DNA from: Arabidopsis thaliana
Taxonomy: Eukaryota; Streptophyta; Magnoliopsida; Brassicales; Brassicaceae
Reading direction: 5' to 3'
NCBI RefSeq assembly: GCF_000001735.4
Contig: NC_003070.9
Span: forward strand, 20,941,971 to 21,005,970
Length of the DNA stretch: 64,000 nucleotides
In this document: piece by piece, positions 1-11,442 of the stretch
How the letters are laid out: every line of letters starts with the position of its first letter
Numbering within the stretch: position 1 is the stretch's first letter
Program-made: the position numbers and the translations under genes
Notes under the pieces: model-generated
What the model was told of the DNA's origin: nothing
The model's input: only the letters and a program-made list of their open reading frames with translations
Databases searched by the model: none

Positions 1-429
1 TCGACCGGTCAGATCCGTCAAACCATTAATTGTTCGTCTTTCCGGAAATTCGGATAATGATCATAAAATCGTTTTGTTTTATTTGATGTTTTGGAGATTA
101 TTTTATATATCATATCTTTCTATAAATTGGTATGGTATGTGTAATTGGTATACTTTACGGTGGTAATTGGTATGTGTAATTGTGCATTTCTAAGCTTAGA
201 ATTGATATTTAAAAGTTTGGTTATAGACTTAACATGTGTACGTATTAGAGTTAGATGGTTTTGATTGTTGAACTAACTTTAATAAAAGTCCTTGAATTGT
301 CAAAATAATCTATTAAACACACATTAAGTTGAACTAACAATAGCTCAAGCCAACCATAAAGTACACCTAACCAAAACCATATATGATATTTGAATAAAAG
401 GTCTTCATATCCATAGAGACTCTTGCCAC
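1..429. other. Intergenic, no gene seen
   Basis: AT-rich sequence upstream of the small secreted protein gene. I see no coding potential beyond chance ORFs and no RNA gene. A short direct repeat built on ggtatgtgtaattg lies around 130-185. Confidence 0.6.
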
Positions 430-437
430 TATATAAA
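430..437 (+). promoter_or_regulatory. TATA box of the Pro/Leu-rich protein gene
   Basis: TATATAAA lies about 105 bases before the ATG at 542. That spacing fits a leader of roughly 75 nt. It supports the plus strand as the sense strand of this locus. Confidence 0.65.
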
Positions 438-541
438 CTCAATCGCATATCTTTGAATTTCTCATCAAAACAAAGCAAAACAAGTGAAACAAATTGAGAG
501 GCCCACTTAACCATAGTTAGAGATTTATCAACACATCCAAG

Positions 542-973
542 ATGGCATCATACAAGCTCTTTCTCATTGCTTTCTTAGTGAGCGTCTCTTCCTCAATGAT
601 GATCAACACTTGCTCAGCCTCACGCCGCCTTCTCCAACAACAACCTCTTCCTCAAATCCCAAATCTGCCTATCCCAACAATGGGACTACCTCCATTGCCA
701 TCGACGTTGCCACAACCATCTTTACCAACAATGCCCACTGCAATGTCTCCATTTCCAATGCCATCAGCTTTGCCACAACCAAATCTTCCCACCATTCCCA
801 CGGCAATGCCAACTTTGCCTTCATTTCCAACTACAATTCCTTCTCTTCCGACTAATCTCCCATCCATTCCTTCTCTTCCAACTAATCTCCCATCCATTCC
901 CTCTCTTCCGACTAGTCTCCCATCCATTCCGTTCTTCTCTCCCCCGCCTTCTACAACTACTTCGAGTCCTTGA
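542..973 (+). CDS. Small secreted proline/leucine-rich protein
   Basis: Single-exon gene for 143 residues. Residues 1-26 form a typical signal peptide: short basic start, hydrophobic core, and a small-residue cleavage site near TCSA|SRR. The mature part is almost entirely Pro, Leu, Ser, Thr and Ile in short phrases such as LPSIPSLPTNLPS, and has no Cys after the signal peptide. It is probably a cell-wall or apoplastic structural protein; no enzymatic domain is visible. The tail has three 30-bp tandem repeats (841-930). A TATA box sits upstream on the same strand. The complementary strand is also open for 110 codons and reads as Gly-rich. I believe this corresponds to locus At1g55990, which I recall being described as glycine-rich, so the strand deserves attention. 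Function unknown. Confidence 0.75.
   Translation: MASYKLFLIAFLVSVSSSMMINTCSASRRLLQQQPLPQIPNLPIPTMGLPPLPSTLPQPSLPTMPTAMSPFPMPSALPQPNLPTIPTAMPTLPSFPTTIPSLPTNLPSIPSLPTNLPSIPSLPTSLPSIPFFSPPPSTTTSSP
841..930 (+). repeat. Three 30-bp tandem repeats inside the Pro-rich CDS
   Basis: Units at 841-870, 871-900 and 901-930 differ by only a few bases, and each encodes one SLPTNLPSIP-type decapeptide. The unit length is a multiple of three, so copy number can change without breaking the frame. Confidence 0.85.
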
Positions 974-2178
974 ACTATCATCACTTCATGTGATTGATGA
1001 TGTACATTTTATCATAAGATTGTTGTAGTGAGTTGTTTCATTGTGATGTGTTTTTGTTTGGTTAATTACGCATATATACCCCCGTTTGATGATTTGTAGT
1101 TTGTACCTTTAATTTCCTTTTGATTATTAATATGTTGTATTTTACATTTGTTTGTGGTTTGTTAAAGTGCTTACTTGGTTCTTTACTCATAGTAATATAA
1201 AAACAAAATTGGTGACGTTTGATATATGCACGTATAAGTTGGTATAAGTGCATGATTTTAGTTTAAATTTGCAGTAAAACACTATCTCAATTCTTTAAGT
1301 TTATGTGGAAATTTCGGGTTGTCAATTTATCAAAATAAATACATCTTTCTTTCTTAAAAAATAATCATGTAACAGTGGCGGATCCACAAAATAATTCTAA
1401 ATATAATAATTATAATTTAATTAGCTAATTTTTATTATAATTATTCAAAAAATTATATATTATACATTAGTGTATGACGCCGAGACTAACACTAGCACGA
1501 ACTTTCTGAACAAATTTAAAAAATAAAACAAGACGCATGTGTTGGTCGATGATAAAAACTGCCACAAATGTTGGCGCAGATGTGATAACGTTCGTTTTTC
1601 AAACATGCAATGCATCAACATCTTTGGCAAATAAAGTTAGCTTTATATATTTTGCCTCACGAGTTTCATTTCACCCATGTCATCTGATAAAAACCATTCT
1701 CTTTCTTCAGTCTTCACATTCATCCACTCTCCCCATTCAAAACATGACTAAACGCAGCGTTTCAAGGAATCTAGTTACTTGCTTATAGCCTCCCCCTAAG
1801 TTCTCCTTGAACTTCTTGTGTCTTGTCGTCACAGCTTTTGTTCTTCTTCAAATCTGGTCATTTCACATTACCCAACAACCCATTTTACTTCCTCCTTCAC
1901 TATTCACATATCTTAAAGAACAACAACAAGAACCTGAACAAATAATATCTGAGAACGAGACGGCTTCCTCCTGGAGGGCTTGACATTTGTCTCGTATAAT
2001 CATTACGATTACGGTAACATGTGGCATGGACTGTCCGCCATGGTCCCATTTGTTGCTTGGAGTCCAGAAAGGTGACTTTTCTAACGAGGTGTCGTTTTTA
2101 AATTTAGAAACGGGACGCAGTTGAATAGCGAAAATAGTAAACGAGACATAGTTCTGTTTGTAATCAGAGTGCAAACCG
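974..2178. other. Intergenic, possible transposon scrap
   Basis: No convincing gene. Around 1375-1395 the string cagtggcggatccac precedes a very AT-rich stretch. Such strings occur at the ends of degraded plant DNA transposons, but I cannot find a matching second end. The part after about 1780 probably contains the promoter and leader of the oxidoreductase gene. Confidence 0.45.
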
Positions 2179-4131
2179 ATGGCAGCCACAACAATTTCGC
2201 CGGCGATTAGGAAACAAATGAGCAGCGTTGCCGTCGCAATGAAGGTCGCCGTAATCGGCAGCGGAAGTGGGTTTCCTCAATTTCATTCTTAGATTTCTTT
2301 TTCGGGTTTCATTCATGAAAATAAGTTTTCAATTATTCAAATCGGAGCAGTTTCTGGAGCCGTGTGTGCATCGACTCTGGCAAGGAATGGCGTCTCCGTC
2401 ACTATCTTCGACTCGGGTCGTGGACCTGGTGGACGCATGTCTCAAAGAAGGTTCCTTTTGATTAAGAATGTTCCTTTTCACTTATAAAGTGTTTAACTTT
2501 GAATGATGATGTCTCGTTTAAGCAGAGAGATTGGAGAAGATGGGAAGGAGTTGATGTTCGACCATGGAGCTCCATTTTTCTGTGTGAGCAACTCTGATGC
2601 CATGGCTCTTGTTCATGAGTGGGAATCCAGAGGTTTTGTTTCTGAATGGAAACAAGTTTTTGGGAGTTTTGATTGTGCCTCCAACAAGTTTCTTGGCATC
2701 CAACAGGTTTTGAAACATCAGTCTTTGTACTTATATTAAAACTTTAGTAGATTATGAAGTGTGATTTACTTGTTTCAATGTATGCGTTTGTAAGATGCTT
2801 GATACTAGGATTGATTGATTCCAAGTAATCAATTTCTGATTTTAATGTGTGTAGGAAGGGGATGCAAAGAAGTATGTGGGTGTTCCGGGCATGAACTCTA
2901 TATCTAAGGCCTTGTGTAATGAGTCTGGTACTTTTTCTAATCTTTCTAGTCGAGAGCTTGAACTCAAATCTCTGAAACATCAGTCTCTGTTATCAACTCC
3001 GTGATCAACATTGTAGGTGTTAAGAGTATGTTTGGAACTGGTATTGCCAAGATGGAATGGTTGGAAGAAGAGATACCATGGTTGTTGACAGATTCAAAAG
3101 GAGAAAATTTGGGTCGTTTCGATGGAGTGGTTGCATCAGATAAAAACATTGTTTCTCCAAGGTTTACTCAAGTAACTGGACTCCCACCGCCTCTGGGTAA
3201 GACTTGCACAAACTCAGTCCTCCTGCAGTTGCTGTTTCAGTGTTATATCACATTTATCTCTATTCACTTTTATTTGCTTTCCTACACAGACTTAAGTCTA
3301 GTCCCGGAGTTGGCGACTAAGCTGCAAAACATTCCTGTTCTACCATGCTTCTCTCTTATGCTAGCTTTCAAGGAGCCGTTGTCCTCGGTAAGATATTTGC
3401 TTTTCCAGTCTGTAATCAATGTTGGTTGATCAATCCAGTAATCTAGTGAAAGCCTTAGCTGATTTCTGTCGGTTTGCATATTCTATGATTCTTGAATCAG
3501 ATACCAGTAAAGGGCTTATCTTTCAAGAATTCAGAGATTTTGAGCTGGGCTCACTGTGAAAGCACCAAGCCGGGACGGTCTACTGATAGGTAGATCGCTT
3601 CACTAACCAATATAGAAATGTGAAATTACAGTAGTTGAGAAGTTGCAACCAAATTTTTGGGGTAAGATTGCTTCAGCGTTCTAAATTCTGAGTGTTATTA
3701 TCTTGATTTTTTTAGTGAAAGGTGGATACTGCATTCTACTCCAGACTATGCCAACAGTGTTATTGCTAAGACCGGCCTCCAAAAGCTATCGAGTGAAACA
3801 CTAAACAAAATATCTGAAGAGATGTTCAAAGAGTTTCAGTGCTCAGGCCTTGTTAGTTCTCTCCCCTTTTTCATGAAAGCCCACAGATGGTAAGCGTCCT
3901 GACTCTTAAGCCTTCTGTTAATCTCTTCGCTTGTCAGCTTAATGATCTGTTGTCTCTAGGGGAAGTGCGTTTCCAGCCAAAAGCATAGCCGTAGAGGAGA
4001 GGTGCCTTTGGGATAGAAACAGGAATCTAGCAATCTGTGGAGATTTCTGTGTCAGCCCAAATGTTGAAGGTGCAATTCTCAGTGGCTTAGCTGCAGCGTC
4101 AAAGCTTTTGCAGACTTCTAGCTGCTTATAG
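2179..4131 (+). CDS. FAD/NAD(P)-binding oxidoreductase (amine-oxidase/renalase-like)
   Basis: Nine exons join in frame: 2179-2266, 2351-2450, 2526-2706, 2855-2927, 3017-3196, 3290-3387, 3501-3589, 3716-3889, 3960-4131. They give 384 residues. The N-terminus holds a Rossmann dinucleotide motif, VAVIGSGISGAVCASTLARNG, followed by VTIFDSGRGPGGRMSQRR, the arrangement of FAD-binding monoamine-oxidase-like and renalase-like enzymes, where the GG-R-M segment contacts the flavin. Near the C-terminus ICGDFCVSPNVEGAILSGLAAA matches the second FAD-contact motif of the family. The C-terminal half contains a PGRSTDSERWILH segment. There is no obvious transit peptide, although the first 19 residues before the Rossmann strand are Ser/Thr/Ala-rich. 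The substrate is unknown. It is probably At1g56000. The ATG was chosen because it is the first one upstream of and in frame with the dinucleotide motif. Confidence 0.88.
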
Positions 4132-4881
4132 GTACCCTATTGAGTGTGTCCCCAATACCTCAAAACAGAGTAACAAAAACATTTATATAAAGATTCTACT
4201 AGAATCATGTAAAATGACTATGACAATCTCCCTCGTGAACTCTATCGGCCGATGAAACAGATACATATCGGAATATCATGTGATCTTCCTAAATCTCTAC
4301 TTTGTTCCTTGAGAAATGATAGCCAGCGCAGTTCTATCGATGAAAGTGCCAGTCGCAGTGCTTTTTGATGGATTTAATTGGCAACATCTACGAAAGTAAG
4401 CAATGTAAATTATCTTGACAGTTTCTGCTTATTTGATGATACATACCAGATGAATGCCTATGCGTTGATGAATCTATGTGCATTGGTAGACTCAAAGGAT
4501 TCAATATATGTTCCTACCGTGAAAACTTGTTATTCTGAGGTTTTTTGTTCCGAAAATTGATTTTGATTTATTTAAATTCTGTTTCAGGAACCACTGCCTT
4601 GGCTATTCAATCACCTATCCCATCATGTACACAGGTAGTGATGTTTCATATTATCTTTTTGATCAATTGTTCTAGAGGTCCTTAATACCTTGAAACAAAT
4701 GGAACTACGATGAAATATATGTATGTCTAGCGTCATAAGTGGTATTTTACATGAATCTACCGTGGGTACAAGAGTGAGGAAATGTTTGTACAATCAGACA
4801 AGCACACGTTATTTCCCCCCGAAGAATTGTTCCAATCATGGATAGGAATATAGCAATAGTAACTCTCGTTACACTCGATCA
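4132..4881. other. Convergent 3' intergenic region
   Basis: This stretch lies between the 3' ends of the oxidoreductase gene (plus) and NAC1 (minus) and should hold both 3' UTRs. A chance ORF at 4378-4560 has no recognisable homology. Confidence 0.6.
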
Positions 4882-7174
4882 TCAGCAATTCCAAACAGTG
4901 CTTGGAATACCGATGTCGGTCAGGAGGCTCTCCGAGCTACCTTCTCCATAACTCTGTGATTCTTTAGGCCCGAGGCTTCCATCAATCTTAGTGAGCTGAC
5001 TGAGTAGAGCTCTGAGAACCATCTGATCTGAAGAACAGAATGAGTCGAGGCCTGTGAGCGTGGCTGAGGCTGAACCACCAGTAAACAAGGGGTTAGGGTT
5101 CTTGCATGGAATCTTGAGTTCAGAGACTGAGTTGGTTAGGTTCGAGTTTAAGGTTTGGTTCTGTGACAAATTGGAGAAGCAGGGTACGTGCTCATTGATG
5201 ATGTAGTGATGATCATCACTGAGATAAGAAGAGGGTTCTTGGTCAAAGTTGATGTAAGGATCCATCAGTGGAGGAAGCGATGCAGAGGCTGTCTCATCAA
5301 AACAGCTTCCCATGTTGTCTCTACATATAACTCCTTCCGTATTCTTATGGAATACCCTACACAAGACCCAGTCTTCCTGATTCCCTCAACAACACATAAA
5401 CACGTATATTACTCGTTACAGATTTGCTAAGAAGAGATTAACTGACGATCAATAACTGGATTATTTAACTGTGTATACCTTTGGAGAGCTCAGAGAATGA
5501 TTGGGAGGATGATGAGATCCTTGGAGACGGAATTCGTGCATGACCCAATCGGTTTTACGGCCTCGAGGAGCTCGACCTTGATAGAAAACCAATGTCTTCC
5601 TCATCCCAACTAGCTTACCCTTTCTTAGAATGGTTCTGTCTTTGCCGGTGGCTTTCCAATATCCGGTGGCCGTTGCTCGGTTAGTTCTCAGCCCCGTCGC
5701 GTATTTTCGGTCTCTTTGGCTGTAGAAATACCAATCCTTCCCTCCCACGCATGCCATTTCTAATCATTTGTTTGAAACATACACACAAACACGCTTAGTT
5801 GTATTATACACTACAGGATAATGAAACTGATCATGTGATTAAATGTTAGCGCCAACTTTTTTGTCTCGCAATAGTATAAATTTTGTCCTTTTGTTTAGAA
5901 ACATTTAGCTTTTAAAACTTAACTTGGTTAATCAACAAAAAAATTGTAGGATATTATTGAAAATAAATAGAAAAGTTTAATGAATCTCATAACGAGAATT
6001 TTTTTCTTTATAAGATATGCCATGTTCAAATATATCGGCTATTTTAGGATTTACGATTAATAGTATAGATAAAAGATACATCCGTGAGGGATTGAACTAA
6101 AGCATGTCAACATGTGATTATTCAACCAAAACAACGAATAGGAATCCAACGCGTGTAAATGAGTAGGATTTTGATTTTTTTTTTTTTTTTGTGGAATTTT
6201 GTTTGAAATAAAGAAAAATATCTTTGATCAAATGAATGACGACTAAGCATTGAATAATTATTATGTAGTTGAAGGGTCAATTTAACATTGATTTGAAAAC
6301 TAATCAGGACCCATTAGAGGCGTAAGCAAAGGAGAGAATAAGAATACTAATTTTGATCAAACCCAACGAATTTTACATTTTGAAACTTAAAATATGTCAC
6401 ACTCTAAAGGCTATAAACCAACAAAATCGAGATATTGACTTTTTCGTCGTTACTCTTATTTTATTTTATCCAAAGCTTTTTTTTCAAGAATTTGGTTGAG
6501 GATAACGCCAAGAGTGTCAACTTCTCGTATACAATTATCTATGCCTCTCGAATTAATTTCATATTATTACGTAATATATGTAAATTTCTTATAAATTGTA
6601 ATCATCTGATCATGAAAATAAAAGACTTATAAAGTATGTATATATGTGTATTAATTTTACCCCAATCCATAACATTATATAAATCGACTAGTATTGTTAT
6701 ATGTTTGAATAAGGTTTTTGTGATAAATAGACTACATTGTATAAACTGGATGCAAAATAAATGAGGTGACATCATCATCTTAAAGTTTATTGGTTCCAAC
6801 TTTTGTTTTAGTAGATATGGATTAATTAACTAACTTCTAAAGTTTTGTTTCTAGAAAACCATGAACACGAAAGAAGATCATGACATAATCTTCTATATGG
6901 ACCAACCATATCAAAGTAAAACAGAGATATATGGATCAATAAAGATACTGTTGTCAAGAATGAATGAAAACGTACTTGGGATGTCCCAAGGCTCACACTT
7001 GTTGAGATCGACTTGGATCAGGACAAGAGGTGGTCGATGATTATTGTGAAGCGATCGTCTCATCAAGTAATCGCAGACAAGCTCATCGTCCTTCGGGTGA
7101 AATCTGAATCCCGGAGGCAACTTTGCCTCCACCATGCTTATACTACTTTCCTTCATCTCTTCTTCCGTCTCCAT
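4882..7174 (-). CDS. NAC1: NAC-domain transcription factor NAC1
   Basis: Three exons on the minus strand: 7174-6976, 5759-5479 and 5376-4882, giving 324 residues. The NAC DNA-binding domain spans about residues 17-170, with subdomain [16 protein letters not shown], subdomains C/D around [30 protein letters not shown] and [17 protein letters not shown], and the final WVLCRVFHK. The C-terminal region is Ser/Asn/acidic-rich and fits a transcription activation domain. From established knowledge, NAC1 acts downstream of TIR1-mediated auxin signalling in lateral root formation and is degraded through the RING E3 SINAT5. The last exon carries a miR164-complementary site. Intron 1 is unusually long (about 1.2 kb) and may hold control elements. 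The 3-kb gene-free region upstream fits a developmentally regulated gene. This is At1g56010. Confidence 0.96.
5172..5192 (-). promoter_or_regulatory. miR164 target site in NAC1 mRNA
   Basis: The 21 bases on the plus strand (the antisense of the NAC1 mRNA) are nearly identical to mature miR164 as I remember it, differing at about two positions (14 and 21). The mRNA segment encodes the HVPCFSNL peptide after the NAC domain. That is the position where miR164 cleaves this gene subfamily (CUC1, CUC2, NAC1). Confidence 0.92.
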
Positions 7175-7335
7175 GATTTGATCCTTTTTTTTTCTAGGTT
7201 TTAGTGTTTGATTAGTGGATGGTTAAGAGGAAAAGAGAGATAAAGAGAAGAATAATTATTGGGATCATTTGGGTGTGTCCGAGGAGGAAGACCCTTGGTT
7301 TAAGTAGTAATTGCCCACCCAAAGCCGTCAACTTC

Positions 7336-7344
7336 TATATATAT
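7336..7344 (-). promoter_or_regulatory. Likely NAC1 TATA box
   Basis: TATATATAT lies about 165 bases upstream of the NAC1 ATG. It would give a leader of about 130 nt. Confidence 0.5.
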
Positions 7345-10123
7345 CATTTTTATAACTTTATACTATAATCATATGTTAGTATTTAATTTCCATTTCAAAT
7401 CAATTATTAATTACGTACTCTATCCAAAACAATAATCATTTCCAAACAGACTCACATATTTTTGCCTAGACAGAATTAATAGCTGAGGATACACATAGAT
7501 AATAATATGAAAAAGTCTACATTCTCTATGATATATATCATCTATATTATTGCATGTTACAAAACATAAGAAGATAATGAAAATGTTAAAATGGTTTAGT
7601 CAATTGGTTTTTAATTTCTTGATAACGCATTATGCTCTCTGTATACATAAACAGTGGCATGGCTGCCATGAAACAGGAGACAACAATTAAAGAATGTAAT
7701 ACTAGCTTCCATTGGTTCATTTCTTTTAGTATATTAATGTTTTGATTTATTTTTTACGTGTCTGAATGGTTTAATTATTTCGAAATAGTTTTAGTAGGAT
7801 TAGTTTATACTATGAAACACATGTCAGTTTTTTCTGATTATTGTTTATGGTATCGCATTGTAATCTCCGTCTTTAAAATACACGCCAATTGTATAATCAT
7901 TTGTCGACGTAGTCATAGACACACAAATTGCTTAGTTTTAAAAACAACATATAATCCGAGTAAAATCAAATGAGAATAATTCATGTGAACAGCTGGATTT
8001 GAAAGGCCCGCGTGGCCCAAAGACGTGGACCATTCATCTTGCCCTATACTAAATTCCACGATTTATATGTTTAATAAAATCGGTGAATAAGTTTTGCTAA
8101 TTAATTAACCAATGGTCATTTTTATACATGGATTTTGGAAATACAAACACTCAAACTTGCCCATTAATTGTGGATATGTCTATTTCATTGCTGTGCCTCG
8201 TGTATAAAACAAAGCCAGTGTCGTTTTCGCCATTACCTCAGATCATCGTAATTAATGTTTACATGCTAGTAGTCGTTAAATGATTTGAAATATTTATTAG
8301 CGATTAGAACAACAATAATGAATGTTAACTAACTAAAATCATGTTTATTAGAGATTATTGAATAATGAAGAGGAAGAAGAAGCTGGTCCATATATATAGA
8401 TGTAAGATTCAATGAAAGAGTAGTGAAAGTATTGGGTTCGATGTTGTCGTTTGTGACATTGGAGAAGTAGAAGTGATGGCCACAACAACAACTAACAAAA
8501 GCTTTGTTTGTAGTTGACTTGGTCAAACTACTTCGATTCTATTAACTTTTTGATAATATTGGATAGAGACAAAAGCTATTTGAGTTTCTATTTAATTTCA
8601 ACTGTACTTTGATCGGAGTTATAGTTCCTCTCCGTTCGATTGGATAGAACCAAAGTTCTTGGATTATGTGCGGTATTGTGCATTCCATTATGATACAATA
8701 TTGTATGTTTTAGCCCATGCATACGAATTATTGTTTTTGTTTTTTTGATAAGTTTATTTCGGCTGAGGGTTCTAACGGATCAAGGCTTATCACCGTAGGA
8801 AAAGACAGTGCATGCCAAAATTTTATTCGGATATGCCTTCGAACAATAAGAGAAAATACATCTTAATATCGTATTAGGTAAAGTATCATTCAACTATATA
8901 TATTTTAAATGTATATTTTGTAATTGAAATGATTTATAAAATTTTATCATTATTATTATGTAGAGCATGGTTACATCGCAATCTAGGCCATGCATATGCT
9001 ATTATTAATGTATGTCCAAGATTAAATTTTGAATCAAGACAAATATTCGACCGGTGGGTGAGATATAGATTTTATGTTAGATAGCAAGTCACTCCAAGAG
9101 TCCCTTCCGATATTTCCTTGACATAGATTTTACATATTCGATTGAAGAATAGTAATATCCAATACCCACAATATGACACAACCTTATGATAATTTATATA
9201 TCATATATGACAACATAATTATATAGAATGTGATTTGGAATCTTTTATCGTTGTGGAAAGGAGCTAGCTAGGTTCCAAAAGACAGTATTAACTATTAACA
9301 ATTTATCTGTATATCGTATCTCTTAATTATTTTTATCAAATTTGACTAAGAATTGCATTTTCAGGTTACACCAATGAAATGTGTAATGCATACTTATATA
9401 AAGTTTTATGAAGATTTGTTATAAATATGTATATATTGCTTATTCGTAGATTTTGTCTCGTATCGGCTTCATCTCAAATTAGAAAGCATAATATGGGCAT
9501 GCAATACGTATGTTAATCTATATTGCTCACCATTTATCGGAAACTCAACAAGAGTTGCCTAGAATGGTATCATAATATAAAGATTGATCCGCTCTTGCCG
9601 CTAAGCTCTTTGATCTTAAGCTTTTGCAATTCTAGTTATTTTATTTTAAGACAGAACATATTTTCTGCTTTGAAATGCTAGAATTGTAACGTTATCGTTT
9701 CTTATAAAAAAAGATTTGTGTTCTCATATTGATTAGCTATGGATGTAAACCATATTTTTCTTAATCAAAGAGGGATTGTTTTTGGTGAAAGAAAACAATG
9801 CTTATATGCATGAATACACGAAACGTGTGCCTATGATCAGACTCAATTATTGGTTGGTAGGTGACCATAATGAGAAAAAATAATACTCGATTCACATAAT
9901 AACAAAAAAAAAACTTATAAAAATAAATACTCACACGAACCAGATCTAAATTTCATAACATTCAGTCATTCACTCTATCAATAACACAAGCATTGACAAC
10001 AAAAAAAGGGTCAAATAATACTGAGCCCATAAGATAGGTGAACCCGGCCCATTAAAAACAACCGACCCGAATGGTTCCGGTAAATGAAACAAGTGTGTAC
10101 GGTGTACCTGAGAGTGAGCTGTG
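7345..10123. other. Long gene-free region upstream of NAC1
   Basis: About 2.8 kb with no credible coding exon on either strand. It is the shared upstream region of NAC1 (minus) and the Ser-rich gene (plus). A TGTCTC auxin-response-like hexamer occurs near 9453. A tatcaTAATATAAAG stretch near 9568 recalls a retrotransposon primer-binding region but is too weak to call. Confidence 0.5.
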
Positions 10124-10130
10124 TATATAA
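10124..10130 (+). promoter_or_regulatory. TATA box of the Ser-rich gene
   Basis: TATATAA lies 115 bases before the ATG at 10246, in the sense orientation. Confidence 0.65.
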
Positions 10131-10245
10131 TGCTTGTCTCTGTCACTCCCACTTCTCTCCCTAACTCTTAACATAGTTCTTTGCCGGCAAATGCTCCAAA
10201 GATTCTTCTTTTTTCTCCTATCAACAAGTCCAACACACAAACTTA

Positions 10246-11442
10246 ATGGCTTCCGCTTGCGTTAAAAGTGCCGGTGTTTCGCCGGAGAAGTTCTCGTCGT
10301 ACGGATGGACGAGCCCTCGGATGTCTTTAACCAGAGACGACAACAGACGCTCTTCCTCCGTTGACAAGCAACAATCTGACCCATTACCGGAAATCCAAGA
10401 TCCAGTTGTGGATTTCGAGTTTTGCCTTGAGGATCCGGTCACAATGCTCTCTGCCGATGAGCTCTTCTCCGACGGAAAGCTCGTACCTTTGAAGTTCTCT
10501 GGCCCTAAGACGACGACGACGACGACGTCAACGACAGTCAACACAACTACCACCGAACCAAGAGGATCACCAGAGGTTCTGAAATCATGCCGGAGACTTG
10601 AGATGGAGATCTCTGACCTCTTCTCTCCTAAAGCTCCTCGTTGTACGACTCGATGGAGAGAGCTTTTAGGTCTCAAGAGACTCGTCAACGCCAAGGAACA
10701 AGAAGAATCTATTAAAGCTTCTTCTTCTTCTTCATCCACAAACCCCAAAACGTCATCGTTTAAGCAATTTCTTCACCGGGGATCTAAATCTTCTACCGCC
10801 GCATCGTCGCCGTTGCAAAAAGAATCAGATATCTCCGAATCAATCTCAGTCGCATCTTCACGTCTCTCACTCTCTTCATCGTCTTCCTCTAGCCACGAGA
10901 TCGATGATCTTCCAAGACTCTCGCTTGACCTCGATAAACCAAGTGCGAATCCCTTTGCTCCGTCGCGGACTCATTCACGAAACCTTAACCAACCAAGAAT
11001 CAGATTAGCCAAACCAAGACGGAATCATCCACCGTCGACGCCTTCCGTTGACGGATCATCATCATCGTCGGCGTGTATCGAATCTCGGGGTCTCACCGTG
11101 ACGGCGGATAGTCCGAGACTCAACGCCTCCGGTAAAATCGTGTTTCATGGACTTGAAAGAAGCTCGAGTAGTCCCGGAAGCTTCACCGGTGGACCTAGAA
11201 TGAAGCAGCACCATGGAATGCCTAGATCGTACTCTGCTAATGTCAGAATCACGCCGGTGCTTAATGTTCCGGTTTGTTCTCTGAAATCAGGGCTTTTCTT
11301 TGGCCAGCTTTTCTCATCTTCGTCTTCATCGTCTTCTTCTTCTCCGTCTCCGGGGAACAAATCTCAGTTACAGAGCAACGGAAGCAAGAACCGGATTAAT
11401 CGAACCAGGCTTGAACCGAAATTCGAACAATTAGAGAAGTAA
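10246..11442 (+). CDS. Ser/Arg-rich intrinsically disordered protein, MAKR/DUF1645-like motifs
   Basis: Single-exon gene for 398 residues, low complexity and rich in Ser, Pro and Arg. Around residues 54-85 there is a motif of the form DFEFCLEDPVTMLSADELF followed by SDGKLVPLKF. This acidic-aromatic plus ADELF-x-G-x-L-P-L pattern is shared with plant membrane-associated kinase regulator and DUF1645 proteins. Residues about 130-145 contain RWRELLGLKRL, a short amphipathic helix. The C-terminus has a block ending ITPVLNVPVCSLKSGLFFGQLF and then a run of ten Ser. No membrane segment or catalytic motif is present. I believe this is At1g56020, usually described as serine/arginine repetitive matrix-like. 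That name reflects composition only; a role in splicing is not supported by the sequence. A scaffold or kinase-regulator role is possible but inferred. Confidence 0.82.
   Translation: MASACVKSAGVSPEKFSSYGWTSPRMSLTRDDNRRSSSVDKQQSDPLPEIQDPVVDFEFCLEDPVTMLSADELFSDGKLVPLKFSGPKTTTTTTSTTVNTTTTEPRGSPEVLKSCRRLEMEISDLFSPKAPRCTTRWRELLGLKRLVNAKEQEESIKASSSSSSTNPKTSSFKQFLHRGSKSSTAASSPLQKESDISESISVASSRLSLSSSSSSSHEIDDLPRLSLDLDKPSANPFAPSRTHSRNLNQPRIRLAKPRRNHPPSTPSVDGSSSSSACIESRGLTVTADSPRLNASGKIVFHGLERSSSSPGSFTGGPRMKQHHGMPRSYSANVRITPVLNVPVCSLKSGLFFGQLFSSSSSSSSSSPSPGNKSQLQSNGSKNRINRTRLEPKFEQLEK

Noticed and set aside
1370..1480. Possible MITE starting cagtggcggatccac
   Set aside because: No matching inverted terminus or target duplication could be found.
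9560..9640. Possible LTR-retrotransposon primer-binding site (atggtatcataatataaag)
   Set aside because: Only eight bases match the tRNA-Met complement, and no LTR pair was found.
10221..10748. 175-codon minus-strand ORF opposite the Ser-rich gene
   Set aside because: It is a shadow of Ser/Thr codons on the plus strand, with no homology or promoter.
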